Shown here: in pieces, positions 36,644 through 47,391 of the stretch
How the letters are laid out: each line of letters begins with the position of its first letter
Position numbering within the stretch: position 1 is the first letter of the stretch
Assembly: GCF_024267655.1 (NCBI RefSeq)
Contig: NZ_CP100595.1
Coordinates: 558,001 to 622,000, forward strand
Direction of reading: 5' to 3'
From: Arcobacter roscoffensis
GTDB taxonomy: Bacteria; Campylobacterota; Campylobacteria; Campylobacterales; Arcobacteraceae
DNA: 64,000 nucleotides
Program-made: the position numbers and the translations under genes
Notes under the pieces: model-generated
The model's input: only the letters and a program-made list of their open reading frames with translations
Database searches by the model: none
Told to the model about the DNA's origin: nothing

Positions 36644-37277
36644 TATTGACAACTCCTATGATTTATTGCTTTTTTTAAAGAAGCAAGATTTAATAGAGGA
36701 ACATTTAGAGTATTGGTGGCCAAATAATAATGACTTTGAAATATTAATTGGCGCAATACTTACTCAAAATACTAAATGGGTAAATGTAGAAAAGTCCTTA
36801 GGAAATTTAAAAAAGCTTGATTTATTGTCTTTAGAAGCTTTAAGTCAAGCCGATTTACCTTTACTTATTGAAGCAATTACTCCAAGTGGTTTTAAAAACC
36901 AAAAATCAGTAAGACTTATAAAACTAGCAAAAAATATTTTAGAAGAGTTTAGCTCTTTTGAAAATTTTAAAGAAAATGTAACAAGAGATTGGCTTCTATC
37001 TCAAAAAGGTATTGGGCAAGAAACTGCAGATGCGATTTTATGTTATTCATGTCATCAAGAGTACATGGTAATAGATTCATATACTAATAGATTATTAAAA
37101 AGATTTGGATATGAGTTTGACTCATATTGCGATATACAGACATGGATAGTATACGGAATTAATGAAAATTACGATAAAATAGCCAAACTTTATGGCTATG
37201 AGATTAGTTTAAACAAACTTTATGCACGGTTTCATGGCAAAATTGTCGAGTTTATGAAACGCAATCCAAAGGGTTAA
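36636..37277 (+). CDS. MagIII-like 3-methyladenine DNA glycosylase (endonuclease III fold)
   Basis: A 213-aa helix-hairpin-helix glycosylase. ILIGAILTQNTKWVNVEKS and the HhH region LSQKGIGQETADAILCY with catalytic Asp in VIDSYTNRLL match H. pylori MagIII, which removes 3-methyladenine. The C-terminal four-Cys FeS cluster of EndoIII is absent, as in MagIII. The start is TTG inside the last codons of the YmdB-type gene, so translation is coupled. Confidence 0.85.
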   Translation: MTSIDNSYDLLLFLKKQDLIEEHLEYWWPNNNDFEILIGAILTQNTKWVNVEKSLGNLKKLDLLSLEALSQADLPLLIEAITPSGFKNQKSVRLIKLAKNILEEFSSFENFKENVTRDWLLSQKGIGQETADAILCYSCHQEYMVIDSYTNRLLKRFGYEFDSYCDIQTWIVYGINENYDKIAKLYGYEISLNKLYARFHGKIVEFMKRNPKG

Positions 37278-37280
37278 TTG

Positions 37281-38072
37281 ATGATTATAATTCCACAAAC
37301 AAAAGGTGGTGTAGGTAAGTCTACAGTTGCTATGCAAGTTATTGCTCCATATTTATATAAAAAACATGGGAAAAAAGTAACATACATTGAAGTTGATGAT
37401 GAAAACAATGATAGTAGGTCTTTTACAAGAACTGAAATTGTAAATAAAAGAATGCTTGGAACAAATAGAATAACTGATTTAGATGAGTTGATCTTAATGG
37501 ATGATAACCATGAGGTTATTGTAGATGTTGGTGGAAATAAAACTTCAACACTTGTTCTTGATGAGATTAAAAAAGTTGGTTCTTTTGGAAATGTAAAATG
37601 GATTATTCCTTTAGGTGATGGTGAGCTTGATGGGAAAAATGCAATTGCAACTATGAAAAAAATCAAAAAGATTGAAAAAAATCCTGAAGAAAACTTGATT
37701 TTTGCTTTAAATAGAGCTATTTCAATGGATGAGGATTATTATCAAGAGCAATATATAAACTTTTTTGGTCATAAGTATTTAGATTCAAATTCTGTTATTT
37801 GTGATTTTGTAAAAGATCCAAAGTATTTCCCTGTACAAAATGATAAAGTAATTACTATGAGTAGATACTTAGGTTCAACAGTTTGGGAAATGGCTTATAA
37901 TAACACAGACTTTGGAGCAAAAGCTATACAAGCAAAAGAGATGGGCGATATTGAAAGTGCTAGAAAATACCTTTTCTTCAGAAGAATTCAAACAGAAGCT
38001 AAAGATTATGTAATTAATGTATTAAACAGAATCTTTTGTGATTTAGATCAGTGGATTGATATTAAGAAATGA
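37281..38072 (+). CDS. ParA/MinD-superfamily ATPase
   Basis: A 263-aa ATPase with a deviant Walker A (PQTKGGVGKSTVAMQV at the N-terminus) and VIVDVGGNKTS as the second metal region. It lacks the DNA-binding N-terminal part of chromosomal ParA, so it resembles orphan ParA proteins that position cell-surface or cytoplasmic cargo. The next gene (4-nt overlap) encodes a coiled-coil protein with a membrane tail, a likely partner. The cargo is unknown. Confidence 0.8.
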   Translation: MIIIPQTKGGVGKSTVAMQVIAPYLYKKHGKKVTYIEVDDENNDSRSFTRTEIVNKRMLGTNRITDLDELILMDDNHEVIVDVGGNKTSTLVLDEIKKVGSFGNVKWIIPLGDGELDGKNAIATMKKIKKIEKNPEENLIFALNRAISMDEDYYQEQYINFFGHKYLDSNSVICDFVKDPKYFPVQNDKVITMSRYLGSTVWEMAYNNTDFGAKAIQAKEMGDIESARKYLFFRRIQTEAKDYVINVLNRIFCDLDQWIDIKK

Positions 38073-38338
38073 GTGATATGAGTTTTAAACAAGCAAAAGA
38101 GCTTGTTGAACGAATGGAGTTTTCAGAACTTTCTTTAAGGAAGGCAACTAAGAATTTAGAAAAATCATCTAAGGCTTTTGAAGAATCAAACTTATATTTT
38201 AATGAAACATTAAAAAAGCAAGAAGATGTATTAACTATGGTACCAAAAGCAGATAAAAAAATATCATTTTTATATCTTGCTTTAGCTATAAACATTGGAT
38301 TTATTCTAGGTCTTTTAGTTGGCAAATTTATTTTTTAA
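38069..38338 (+). CDS. Small coiled-coil protein with C-terminal membrane anchor
   Basis: An 89-aa protein: residues about 5-60 are charged, helical and likely coiled coil; residues about 68-88 (LYLALAINIGFILGLLVGKF) are a single membrane segment. ATGA overlap with the ParA-like gene. It may tether or regulate that ATPase; this is inferred from the gene pair only. Confidence 0.65.
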   Translation: MSDMSFKQAKELVERMEFSELSLRKATKNLEKSSKAFEESNLYFNETLKKQEDVLTMVPKADKKISFLYLALAINIGFILGLLVGKFIF

Positions 38339-38363
38339 AAATATGAATAGGATTTTATAAATT

Positions 38364-39074
38364 ATGGGTAAACAAGAAAAAATTGTAACAATGTTTAATG
38401 ACATTGCGGGAACTTATGATGTGGCAAATAGAGTTTTATCAATGGGAATTGATAAGTCTTGGAGAAACAAAGCTTGTAATAAAACATTTGAACTTTATAA
38501 TCAAAAAGAAATAGAAAAAGTTGTTGATGTTGCTTGTGGTACAGGTGATATGATAATGTTTTGGAAGCAAATTGCAAAAGAGAATAGTATTACTTTAAAA
38601 AATATCATTGGGATTGACCCAAGTGTTGGTATGATGGATGTTGGAAAGAAAAAACTTCCAGATGTAGAGTTTATTGAAGCATTTGCTACTGATATGCCAC
38701 TTGAAGATGAAAGTACTGATATTATTTCAATTTCTTATGGAATTAGAAATGTAGTTGAAAGACAAGAAGCTTTTGATGAGTTTGCAAGAGCCCTAAAAAA
38801 AGGTGGACTTGTTGTAATCTCTGAGTTTACAAAAAATGAAAAAACAAATCCTCTTGATTATTTAACTGATTTTTATATGAATAAAATTTTACCTACTTTA
38901 GGTGGATTAATTTCAAGAAATAAAGAAGCATATACTTATTTACCAAACTCAATTGATGAGTTTTTAACAAAAGATAATTTATGTAAAGAGTTAAAACAAG
39001 CTGGATTAGAACCTGTTCATGTGAAGTCTTTTTCGATGAATATTTCTACTTTAATTATTGCAAGAAAACTGTAG
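38364..39074 (+). CDS. ubiE: UbiE/MenG demethylmenaquinone methyltransferase
   Basis: A 236-aa SAM-dependent methyltransferase with FNDIAGTYDVANRVLSMGID at the N-terminus, VVDVACGTGDM as the SAM loop and ISYGIRNVVERQEAFDEF, all diagnostic of UbiE/MenG. It methylates demethylmenaquinone (or a related quinone) in the last steps of respiratory quinone synthesis. A hairpin (39061-39082) overlaps its stop. Confidence 0.93.
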   Translation: MGKQEKIVTMFNDIAGTYDVANRVLSMGIDKSWRNKACNKTFELYNQKEIEKVVDVACGTGDMIMFWKQIAKENSITLKNIIGIDPSVGMMDVGKKKLPDVEFIEAFATDMPLEDESTDIISISYGIRNVVERQEAFDEFARALKKGGLVVISEFTKNEKTNPLDYLTDFYMNKILPTLGGLISRNKEAYTYLPNSIDEFLTKDNLCKELKQAGLEPVHVKSFSMNISTLIIARKL

Positions 39075-39082
39075 TTTTCTTG
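39061..39082 (+). terminator. Hairpin at the ubiE stop codon
   Basis: Perfect 9-bp stem, arms CAAGAAAAC (39061-39069) and GTTTTCTTG (39074-39082), loop TGTA. No U-run follows, and xseA starts 16 nt later, so it is more likely a partial terminator or mRNA-processing structure than a full stop. Confidence 0.4.
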
Positions 39083-39097
39083 TAGTAAGGATTATAA

Positions 39098-40351
39098 TTG
39101 AATAAGCCTATTAGTGTAAGCTCATTAAATGCTCAGATAAAATCACTTCTTGAAACAACTTTTATAAAAGTTTATGTGGAAGGTGAAATCTCAAACTTAA
39201 CTTATCATAACTCAGGACATATTTATTTTTCTGTAAAAGATAATGGCTCTACCATTTCATGTGTAATGTTTAGAGGAAATGCAAAATATCTTAAGTTCCA
39301 ACTTGAAGTTGGACAAAAAGTAGTAATCACAGGAAATATTACTGTTTATGCTCCACGAGGAAATTACCAACTTTTATGTAGTAAGATTGAGCCATCAGGT
39401 CAAGGAGCACTTGCACTTGCCTTTGAGCAACTGAAAAACAAGCTAGAACAAAAAGGTTATTTTAATCCTGAAATAAAAAAACAACTTCCTAAATATCCAA
39501 AAAAAATTGCACTTGTTACATCAGCTACAGGGGCTGCAATTGAAGATATGAAAAAAGTAGCTCATCATAGATGGCCTTTGGTTGAGTTTATTTTAGTTCC
39601 AGCACTAGTTCAAGGTGAGGGTTCTGCTTATGATATTTCACAAAGTATAAAATATGCAGATAGTTTAAACTGCGATATTATGATTGTTGGTCGTGGTGGT
39701 GGAAGTATAGAAGATTTATGGTCTTTTAATGAAGAGATTGTAGCAAATGCCATTTATGAAGCTAGAACTCCTATTATTTCAGCAGTAGGTCATGAAGTTG
39801 ATTATTTGATTTCTGACTTTGTAGCTGATGTGAGAGCTGCAACTCCTTCAAATGCTATAGAAATAGCACTTCCTGATATAAATGAACATAGAATATATTT
39901 AGATAGTTTAGCAAATGAATACATATCAAAAACAAAAAGAGTTGTAGAAATAAAACAGCAAAATCTTACAAATTTAAAAAGATTGTTTGAACAAAACTCA
40001 CTTGATTCAAAGTTTAACTTTATCGAGTCACAAATTAAGCTTTTAAAATCATCTTTTCAAGCAGATATTTCTCAAAAAATTGTGGTTGCAAATAATGAAT
40101 TGAATTTCTTAAAAACTAGTTTTTCAAATAAGATTGAGCAAAGACACTCTCAAATGCAAAATCAAGTTATAATGCTTAAAAATAGTTATGAACAAAATGA
40201 TCCAAAAAGAAAAGATAAGAAGGGATTTGTTCAAATTACTAAAAATAATAAAGTGATTTCACTAGAAGATTTACAAAAATCTGATAAAATATCTCTTCAA
40301 ACACCGACATATATTGCAAGTTGTACAATTGATGAAATACAAAAGCAATAA
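39098..40351 (+). CDS. xseA: Exodeoxyribonuclease VII large subunit
   Basis: A 417-aa protein with an N-terminal OB-fold (VEGEISNLTYHNSGHIYFSVKD split, residues about 24-45), the nuclease region KIALVTSATGAAIEDM, GRGGGSIEDLWSFNEE and SAVGHEVDYLISDFVADVRA, and a long C-terminal coiled coil. Exo VII degrades single-stranded DNA. Start is TTG with AAGGA 8 nt upstream. The small subunit is not in this window. Confidence 0.93.
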   Translation: MNKPISVSSLNAQIKSLLETTFIKVYVEGEISNLTYHNSGHIYFSVKDNGSTISCVMFRGNAKYLKFQLEVGQKVVITGNITVYAPRGNYQLLCSKIEPSGQGALALAFEQLKNKLEQKGYFNPEIKKQLPKYPKKIALVTSATGAAIEDMKKVAHHRWPLVEFILVPALVQGEGSAYDISQSIKYADSLNCDIMIVGRGGGSIEDLWSFNEEIVANAIYEARTPIISAVGHEVDYLISDFVADVRAATPSNAIEIALPDINEHRIYLDSLANEYISKTKRVVEIKQQNLTNLKRLFEQNSLDSKFNFIESQIKLLKSSFQADISQKIVVANNELNFLKTSFSNKIEQRHSQMQNQVIMLKNSYEQNDPKRKDKKGFVQITKNNKVISLEDLQKSDKISLQTPTYIASCTIDEIQKQ

Positions 40352-40472
40352 ATTTTTAAGTTTAGAATAGATAAAATAAGCATAACTTCTAGTATAACAT
40401 GTAATCTTTGTATTTATTGCAATACATATAATTTATAATTAACTAGTAATATAGCTTTTAAAAGGAAACCTT

Positions 40473-40964
40473 ATGGAAACTAATGAAAAAGAAAATGTAG
40501 AAGTTATTGATTATGCGAACACAAGTGAGTTTATGACTTTCGAACTTGGTGCAATGAAATATGCAATTGAATTACCTAAAATCAGAGAAATTTTAACTTA
40601 CCCAGAAAATATCACTATTTTACCAAACACTTCTAGTTGGGTAAAAGGTCTTATTAATTTAAGAGGTGAAGTTGTACCTATTTTAGATGTAAGAATTAAG
40701 TTTAATACAAATGAAAATCCAGTTTATGATGAAAACACTTCAGTAATTGCTGTAATAACAGAAGATAGTAGAATGATTGGTATTGTTGTTGACTTAGTTG
40801 ATGATGTACAAAGACTAGATACAAGTACTCTAGCACCTGTTTCTGAGATGGGGTCTGCAATTCCTGCTAAATATTTAAAAGGTTATGTAAGATTAGATAA
40901 TAACGAAATGCTTGTAATTATGGATATTGAAAAAGTGGTTGCGAAAGAAGAGTTAAAAGACTAA
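40473..40964 (+). CDS. CheW-like chemotaxis coupling protein
   Basis: A 163-aa CheW domain protein (FMTFELGAMKYAIELPKIREIL, KGLINLRGEVVPILDVR, VVDLVDDVQRLD split across residues 18-120). It links chemoreceptors to CheA. It is the first gene of a set with two receiver proteins (1-nt and 8-nt gaps). A short palindrome (TGTATT / AATACA) lies about 50 nt upstream. Confidence 0.9.
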   Translation: METNEKENVEVIDYANTSEFMTFELGAMKYAIELPKIREILTYPENITILPNTSSWVKGLINLRGEVVPILDVRIKFNTNENPVYDENTSVIAVITEDSRMIGIVVDLVDDVQRLDTSTLAPVSEMGSAIPAKYLKGYVRLDNNEMLVIMDIEKVVAKEELKD

Positions 40965-40965
40965 T

Positions 40966-41364
40966 ATGACGGATATGATCGAGAGATTAAGAGAATTAAA
41001 AATTCTTTTTGTTGAAGACGAAGCTGATTTAATGGAAATAATAACAGATGCTTTAGATAGTTTAGATGTTGAATATTATAGTGCTACAAATGGTGTTGAA
41101 GCCTTAGAAATTTTTCATAATAACCCTAATATTAATATCATAGCAACAGATATAAGTATGCCTCAAATGGATGGTTTAGAATTAATAAAAACCTTAAAGA
41201 AAGATAAAAGTTTTGATATTCCTATAGTTATAATGTCAGCACATTCAGAGTCTGAATACATAACAGAGGCTGAAAACTTAGGAATAAATGCAAAAGACTA
41301 CTTACAAAAACCATTTGATTTTATGAACTTTATAAAAGTGATTTCAAATATGGATATCAAATAA
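40966..41364 (+). CDS. CheY-like receiver protein
   Basis: A 132-aa single receiver domain: VEDE acidic pair, phospho-Asp in IIATDISMPQMDG, Ser in IVIMSAHS and Lys in YLQKPFD. Directly follows the CheW-like gene. Likely competes for or carries phosphate from CheA. Confidence 0.9.
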   Translation: MTDMIERLRELKILFVEDEADLMEIITDALDSLDVEYYSATNGVEALEIFHNNPNINIIATDISMPQMDGLELIKTLKKDKSFDIPIVIMSAHSESEYITEAENLGINAKDYLQKPFDFMNFIKVISNMDIK

Positions 41365-41372
41365 TAAAATAA

Positions 41373-42722
41373 ATGGACAAAAAACTTTTAAAGAAATTAA
41401 GATTACTTTATGTAGAAGATGACGATGTTGTAAGAAACGAACTACATGAGTTATTATCTGATTTCTTTGATAAGGTATTTGTAGCTAAAGATGGACAAGA
41501 AGGTTTTGATGTTTATCATGAAAATAAAGATGAAATTGATGTAATTCTAACAGATATAAATATGCCACACTTAAATGGTATAGATATGTTAAAAAAGATT
41601 AGAAAAGATTCTAAGAAAATACCTGTTTTTATAACAACAGCACACTCTGATAATGACTTACTAGCAAAAGCTATAAAATTAAAAGTATATGAATATATAA
41701 TAAAACCTGTAGATGTAAGATATTTGTTAAATGAAATGAACGAATTAGCAAATGTCTTATATCAAGATAGCTTACTTAGAAAACAAAATAAAGAACTTGA
41801 AGAATACAAAAGAGTAATTGATGCTAGTAGTATTGTCGTTAAGTGTGATGAGCATATGAAAATCTCTTATGTAAATGAACTTTTTTGTCAGACTACTGGA
41901 TTTAATGAAACAGAACTTTTAGGACAAGATTTTAAAGTTATAAAGCATCCAGATATGAATGATGAAATATATACAAAAATGTATAGCCAAGTTTTAAATA
42001 ATAACTCTTGGCATGGAGTTTTAAAAAACCTTACAAAAGAGCATAAAACTTTTACTACTGATTGTTATATTATTCCAATGTTAAACGATATGGGTGAAAT
42101 AATAGGTGCTATTTCTATTCAAAGAGATATTACTGATGAAGTAAATAAAAAAAGAAATATACAATTGTCTTTGATGAAAGATAAAAGTGAGATTTTTATT
42201 AGAAGTAAAGAAGGTTCAATTGAGCAAAATATGATAATAAATAATCTAAAAAAAGAACTTGCCGTTATAAAAAATGATTTTGAAAAAGCTCAAAGGGATA
42301 TAGATAAATATATTTACTCATTAGAAAAATACAGTCTTCAAAATAAACATCTAAAAACTGAGCTTGCAAGTTATAAAAAGAAAGCAAGTGAGCATTCAAA
42401 TATATTAAAACTTACAAATGAAAATGCTCAGTTAGAGTATAGAGTTAAAAAGTTAAATGAAAAAGTTGATGAGTTAAGTTCAAAATATGAAAAACAAATA
42501 CATCAAATGAAATTAAATCATCAGTTAGAAATAGATGATTTAGAAGATAGTTTAAATGAAATAACTGAAAAATACGAAGCTATCGAAACTGATGATGTTT
42601 TAGTTCAAAAACTAGAATATTGGAAAGAAAAAGCAAAAAGCGAAATCTCAAGAATTGAGAGTTTAGAAAAACAAATAGTTGCCCATGGAGATAAAGAGTT
42701 TATGAGTAGAGTTTTTAAATAG
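41373..42722 (+). CDS. Receiver-PAS-coiled-coil signalling protein
   Basis: A 449-aa protein with an N-terminal receiver (VEDDD, phospho-Asp in ILTDINMPHLNG, IITKPVD-like KPVD), a PAS domain (about 148-255; FCQTTGFNETELLGQ, KHPDMNDEIYTKMY) and a long C-terminal coiled coil (about 290-445). There is no kinase, cyclase or DNA-binding output. The PAS belongs to the same group as those at 20378-22489 and 29656-34323. It may be a scaffold whose coiled coil is switched by phosphorylation and PAS ligand. Confidence 0.85.
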   Translation: MDKKLLKKLRLLYVEDDDVVRNELHELLSDFFDKVFVAKDGQEGFDVYHENKDEIDVILTDINMPHLNGIDMLKKIRKDSKKIPVFITTAHSDNDLLAKAIKLKVYEYIIKPVDVRYLLNEMNELANVLYQDSLLRKQNKELEEYKRVIDASSIVVKCDEHMKISYVNELFCQTTGFNETELLGQDFKVIKHPDMNDEIYTKMYSQVLNNNSWHGVLKNLTKEHKTFTTDCYIIPMLNDMGEIIGAISIQRDITDEVNKKRNIQLSLMKDKSEIFIRSKEGSIEQNMIINNLKKELAVIKNDFEKAQRDIDKYIYSLEKYSLQNKHLKTELASYKKKASEHSNILKLTNENAQLEYRVKKLNEKVDELSSKYEKQIHQMKLNHQLEIDDLEDSLNEITEKYEAIETDDVLVQKLEYWKEKAKSEISRIESLEKQIVAHGDKEFMSRVFK

Positions 42723-42741
42723 AAGCTAAAAGCTTCTATTT
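42717..42741. terminator. Bidirectional terminator
   Basis: Perfect 10-bp stem, arms AAATAGAAGC (42717-42726) and GCTTCTATTT (42732-42741), loop TAAAA. It overlaps the ends of both the receiver-PAS gene and the convergent cyclophilin gene. Confidence 0.7.
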
Positions 42742-43257
42742 AATAGTAATTGATTCTATTTTTTGATCAACTAGAGGTTTATTTCCTCTTTGTGTTGGTA
42801 CATTTTCAATTTTTTTTACAATATCAAAACCTTTTACTACATAACCAAATATAGTATGTCTTCCATTTAGCCAATAAGTAGGTACTGTCGTAACAAAGAA
42901 TTGACTTCCATTAGTATTTCTACCTGAATTTGCCATTGCTAGAATTCCAGGTTTGTCAAATAAAGCTTTTGGTGAGAATTCATCTTCAAAAGGCTTTCCC
43001 CAAATAGACTCTCCACCTCTTCCTGTACCTGTTGGATCTCCACCTTGAATCATAAAGTTTTTAATAACTCTATGAAAAATCAAACCATCGTAGTAACCAT
43101 TTTTTGCGTGAGTCACAAAGTTTTCAACAGCTTTAGGAGCTAAGTCTGGTCTTAATTCAATTTCAAAAGAACCACCAGTTGTTTTAAAAACGGCAATTGG
43201 ATTAGCTGCTTCTAAAAGTAACACCATTGAGCAAAGAATAAATAAAATTCTTTTCAT
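42736..43257 (-). CDS. Peptidyl-prolyl cis-trans isomerase, cyclophilin type, secreted
   Basis: A 173-aa protein with a signal peptide (about 1-17) and a complete cyclophilin fold: FHRVIKNFMIQGGDPTGTGRGG, GILAMANSG, SQFFVTT and LNGRHTIFGYV. It should help folding in the periplasm. It is monocistronic, with its own promoter in the 149-bp gap to 43407. Confidence 0.92.
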   Translation of the reverse strand: MKRILFILCSMVLLLEAANPIAVFKTTGGSFEIELRPDLAPKAVENFVTHAKNGYYDGLIFHRVIKNFMIQGGDPTGTGRGGESIWGKPFEDEFSPKALFDKPGILAMANSGRNTNGSQFFVTTVPTYWLNGRHTIFGYVVKGFDIVKKIENVPTQRGNKPLVDQKIESITIK

Positions 43258-43406
43258 ATTCTACCCTTATAATTTTATTTTGTAGGAAATTAGTATATTA
43301 TGTTTGGTTTAAAAAAAAATTAAAATTAAATTTTTAGTAAAATTTAAAAAAAAAGTGTTAAAATTCGCTGATTTATTGTAGAATGCGAAACAAAAAAGGA
43401 AAAATA

Positions 43407-43769
43407 ATGTCTATGCCATCAATTCCACAACCGACATTTTATATATTTAAGTGTGAGCAAGCATCTCCTCCAGGGATGCCAAAGCCATCATGTGTAAATG
43501 AAAATACAAGAGATTTATTTAATCATACTACTCAAAGTTTGATGCAAAAAGGATTGATGGGGCCTGTACAGGTTGTAAGAACATCATGTTTAGGAAGATG
43601 TCAAATGGGACCTGTTATGTTAGTAGAGCCAGGACATCATATGTACTGTCAGCTATCTAAGGAAAAAATAGATAGAATAGTTGAAGAACATATAATAGGT
43701 GGAAGCCCTGTTGAAGAGTACTTAATACCGCAACAGTACTGGGGTAAACCAGTTAATTTAGGAAGTTAA
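43407..43769 (+). CDS. Thioredoxin-like 2Fe-2S ferredoxin
   Basis: A 120-aa protein from the ATG at 43407 (AAAAGGA upstream; the earlier ATG at 43383 has none). Cys residues in FKCEQASPPGMPKPSC and SCLGRCQMGPVML match the four ligands of the thioredoxin-fold 2Fe-2S family related to NuoE. It likely carries electrons; the partner is unknown. It heads the panD-ybaB-prenyl synthase series. Confidence 0.82.
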   Translation: MSMPSIPQPTFYIFKCEQASPPGMPKPSCVNENTRDLFNHTTQSLMQKGLMGPVQVVRTSCLGRCQMGPVMLVEPGHHMYCQLSKEKIDRIVEEHIIGGSPVEEYLIPQQYWGKPVNLGS

Positions 43770-43787
43770 AAAAGAGGAATTAAATAT

Positions 43788-44171
43788 ATGACATTTGATA
43801 TGCTATATAGTAAAATTCATAGAGCAACTGTTACAGATGCTAATTTAAACTATGTTGGATCGATAACAATTGATGAAGAGCTTATGCAAGCTTCTCATTT
43901 AAGAGTTGGTCAAAAAGTTGATATTGTAAATATCAATAATGGTGAAAGATTTCAAACTTATGTAATTAAAGGTAAGGCTGGAAGCAAAGATATGTGTTTA
44001 AATGGTGCTGCTGCTAGAAAAGTAGAAATTGGTGATAAAATTATAGTTATTGCTTATGCTTCATATGATGAGTCTGAGCTAGAAACTTATAAACCAACAG
44101 TTGTAATCGTGGATGAGAAAAATAATATTGATATGATTACAAATGAATTAGTAGGATCTGACCATGTTTGA
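43788..44171 (+). CDS. panD: Aspartate 1-decarboxylase
   Basis: A 127-aa pyruvoyl enzyme that makes beta-alanine for pantothenate. [12 protein letters not shown] contains the Gly-Ser self-cleavage site, and [21 protein letters not shown] is the family C-terminal region. Overlaps ybaB by 8 nt. Confidence 0.96.
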   Translation: MTFDMLYSKIHRATVTDANLNYVGSITIDEELMQASHLRVGQKVDIVNINNGERFQTYVIKGKAGSKDMCLNGAAARKVEIGDKIIVIAYASYDESELETYKPTVVIVDEKNNIDMITNELVGSDHV

Positions 44172-44487
44172 TGGAATTGATTTAAAAAATCTAGATTTAA
44201 ACTCTATGATGAAACAAGTTCAAGATATGGCTGATAATGCAAAAGAAGAGAATTCAAACAAAATATTCACTTCTAAATCAGGTGGTGGTATGGTAGAGAT
44301 TTCTATTAATGGTAATTCAGAAGTTATTGATTTACAAATTGATGATTCTCTACTTGAAGATAAAGACTCACTGCAAATTTTACTGATTTCAGCAATGAAT
44401 GATGTAATTAAACAGTCAGATGAAAATAAAAAAATGATGGCTATGAATATGATGGGTGGTATGGGTAATCCATTTGGACAAAAGTAA
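44164..44487 (+). CDS. YbaB/EbfC nucleoid-associated protein
   Basis: A 107-aa protein: [16 protein letters not shown] helix, then a small sheet ([21 protein letters not shown]) and a Met-rich C-terminus. Matches YbaB/EbfC DNA-binding dimers. Overlaps panD; the prenyl synthase starts 2 nt later. Confidence 0.85.
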   Translation: MFDGIDLKNLDLNSMMKQVQDMADNAKEENSNKIFTSKSGGGMVEISINGNSEVIDLQIDDSLLEDKDSLQILLISAMNDVIKQSDENKKMMAMNMMGGMGNPFGQK

Positions 44488-44489
44488 AT

Positions 44490-45350
44490 ATGAAAGAACT
44501 TTTAGAAAAATTTGAAGATTACTTGCAAAGTAATCTTCCCTCATCAAATACATTCCATCCCCATTTTGAAAAAGCTTTAGGGGATATGCTTCAAGCAGGT
44601 GGTAAAAGGTTTAGACCTATGCTTTTACTTTCTGTTGTAAAATCAAATAAATCACTTCTTATTGATAATAGTATGCCAGTAGCTCTTGGACTTGAAATGC
44701 TTCATACTTATTCTCTTGTTCATGATGATTTACCATCTATGGATGATGCTGATTTAAGAAGAGGTTTTCAAACACTACATAAAAAGTATAATGAAGTTAC
44801 AGCTATTTTAGTTGGAGATGCTTTAAACACAGAAGCTTTTAAACAAATATCAAATGCACCACTTCATAATGATATAAAAATTGAATTAATTAAAACACTT
44901 AGTTGTGATGGTGGTATAAATGGTATGATTATTGGGCAAGCAATTGATTGTCAATTTGAAAACCAAAAGCTAGAACTTGCTCAATTAGAGTTTTTACATA
45001 TTCATAAAACTGCTAAGTTGATTGCAGCATCTTTAAAAATGGGTGCAATAATAAGTGAGTATGATTTAGAAACTCAAGAGAAACTTTATAACTTTGGGAT
45101 TGACTTAGGTTTACTTTTCCAAATTCAAGATGATATTATCGATGAAACACTTTCAGAAGAAGAAGCAGGAAAGACTACACAAAATGATGAAGCTAAAAAC
45201 TCATTTGTAAATCTACTTGGACTTGATGGTGCTATAAAAGCAGCAGATGATTTAGCATTGAAGTGTGAGAATATAATGCAAACTTTAGATACTAACCTAA
45301 AAAACTCTCTTGAAGAGCTACTATTAAAGTATATAAATAGACATAAATAA
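44490..45350 (+). CDS. ispA: Short-chain polyprenyl (farnesyl/geranylgeranyl-type) diphosphate synthase
   Basis: A 286-aa prenyl transferase with the first Asp-rich motif in VHDDLPSMDDADLRRG and the second in FQIQDDIIDE. The length and the DDLPSMDD form match IspA farnesyl diphosphate synthases, which make the C15 precursor for quinones and undecaprenyl phosphate. A weak hairpin lies at its end. Confidence 0.9.
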   Translation: MKELLEKFEDYLQSNLPSSNTFHPHFEKALGDMLQAGGKRFRPMLLLSVVKSNKSLLIDNSMPVALGLEMLHTYSLVHDDLPSMDDADLRRGFQTLHKKYNEVTAILVGDALNTEAFKQISNAPLHNDIKIELIKTLSCDGGINGMIIGQAIDCQFENQKLELAQLEFLHIHKTAKLIAASLKMGAIISEYDLETQEKLYNFGIDLGLLFQIQDDIIDETLSEEEAGKTTQNDEAKNSFVNLLGLDGAIKAADDLALKCENIMQTLDTNLKNSLEELLLKYINRHK

Positions 45351-45368
45351 GAGTTTTTTCAAACTCTT
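45349..45368 (+). terminator. Hairpin after ispA
   Basis: 8-bp stem, arms AAGAGTTT (45349-45356) and AAACTCTT (45361-45368), 4-nt loop. A TCATTTT stretch follows; termination is probably partial. Confidence 0.45.
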
Positions 45369-45389
45369 AGTCATTTTAACTCAAAGTAC

Positions 45390-45418
45390 TTGACAATTAA
45401 TCAAAAATTTTATAAAAT
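45390..45418 (+). promoter_or_regulatory. groESL promoter
   Basis: -35 TTGACA (45390-45395) and -10 TAAAAT (45413-45418) with a 17-nt spacer, the best sigma-70 match in the window, directly followed by the CIRCE element. Confidence 0.75.
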
Positions 45419-45419
45419 T

Positions 45420-45446
45420 TTAGCACTTAAAAAATTAGAGTGCTAA
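45420..45446 (+). promoter_or_regulatory. CIRCE element (HrcA operator)
   Basis: TTAGCACTT, 9 nt, GAGTGCTAA. This is the CIRCE inverted repeat with one change at the inner end of the left arm (T for C). It covers the expected transcription start of groES, so HrcA would block the promoter until heat shock. Confidence 0.9.
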
Positions 45447-45491
45447 AAGTACAAATAATAATTATAATAAAACTTAATAAAAGGAAATACT

Positions 45492-47391
<1,900 letters not shown>

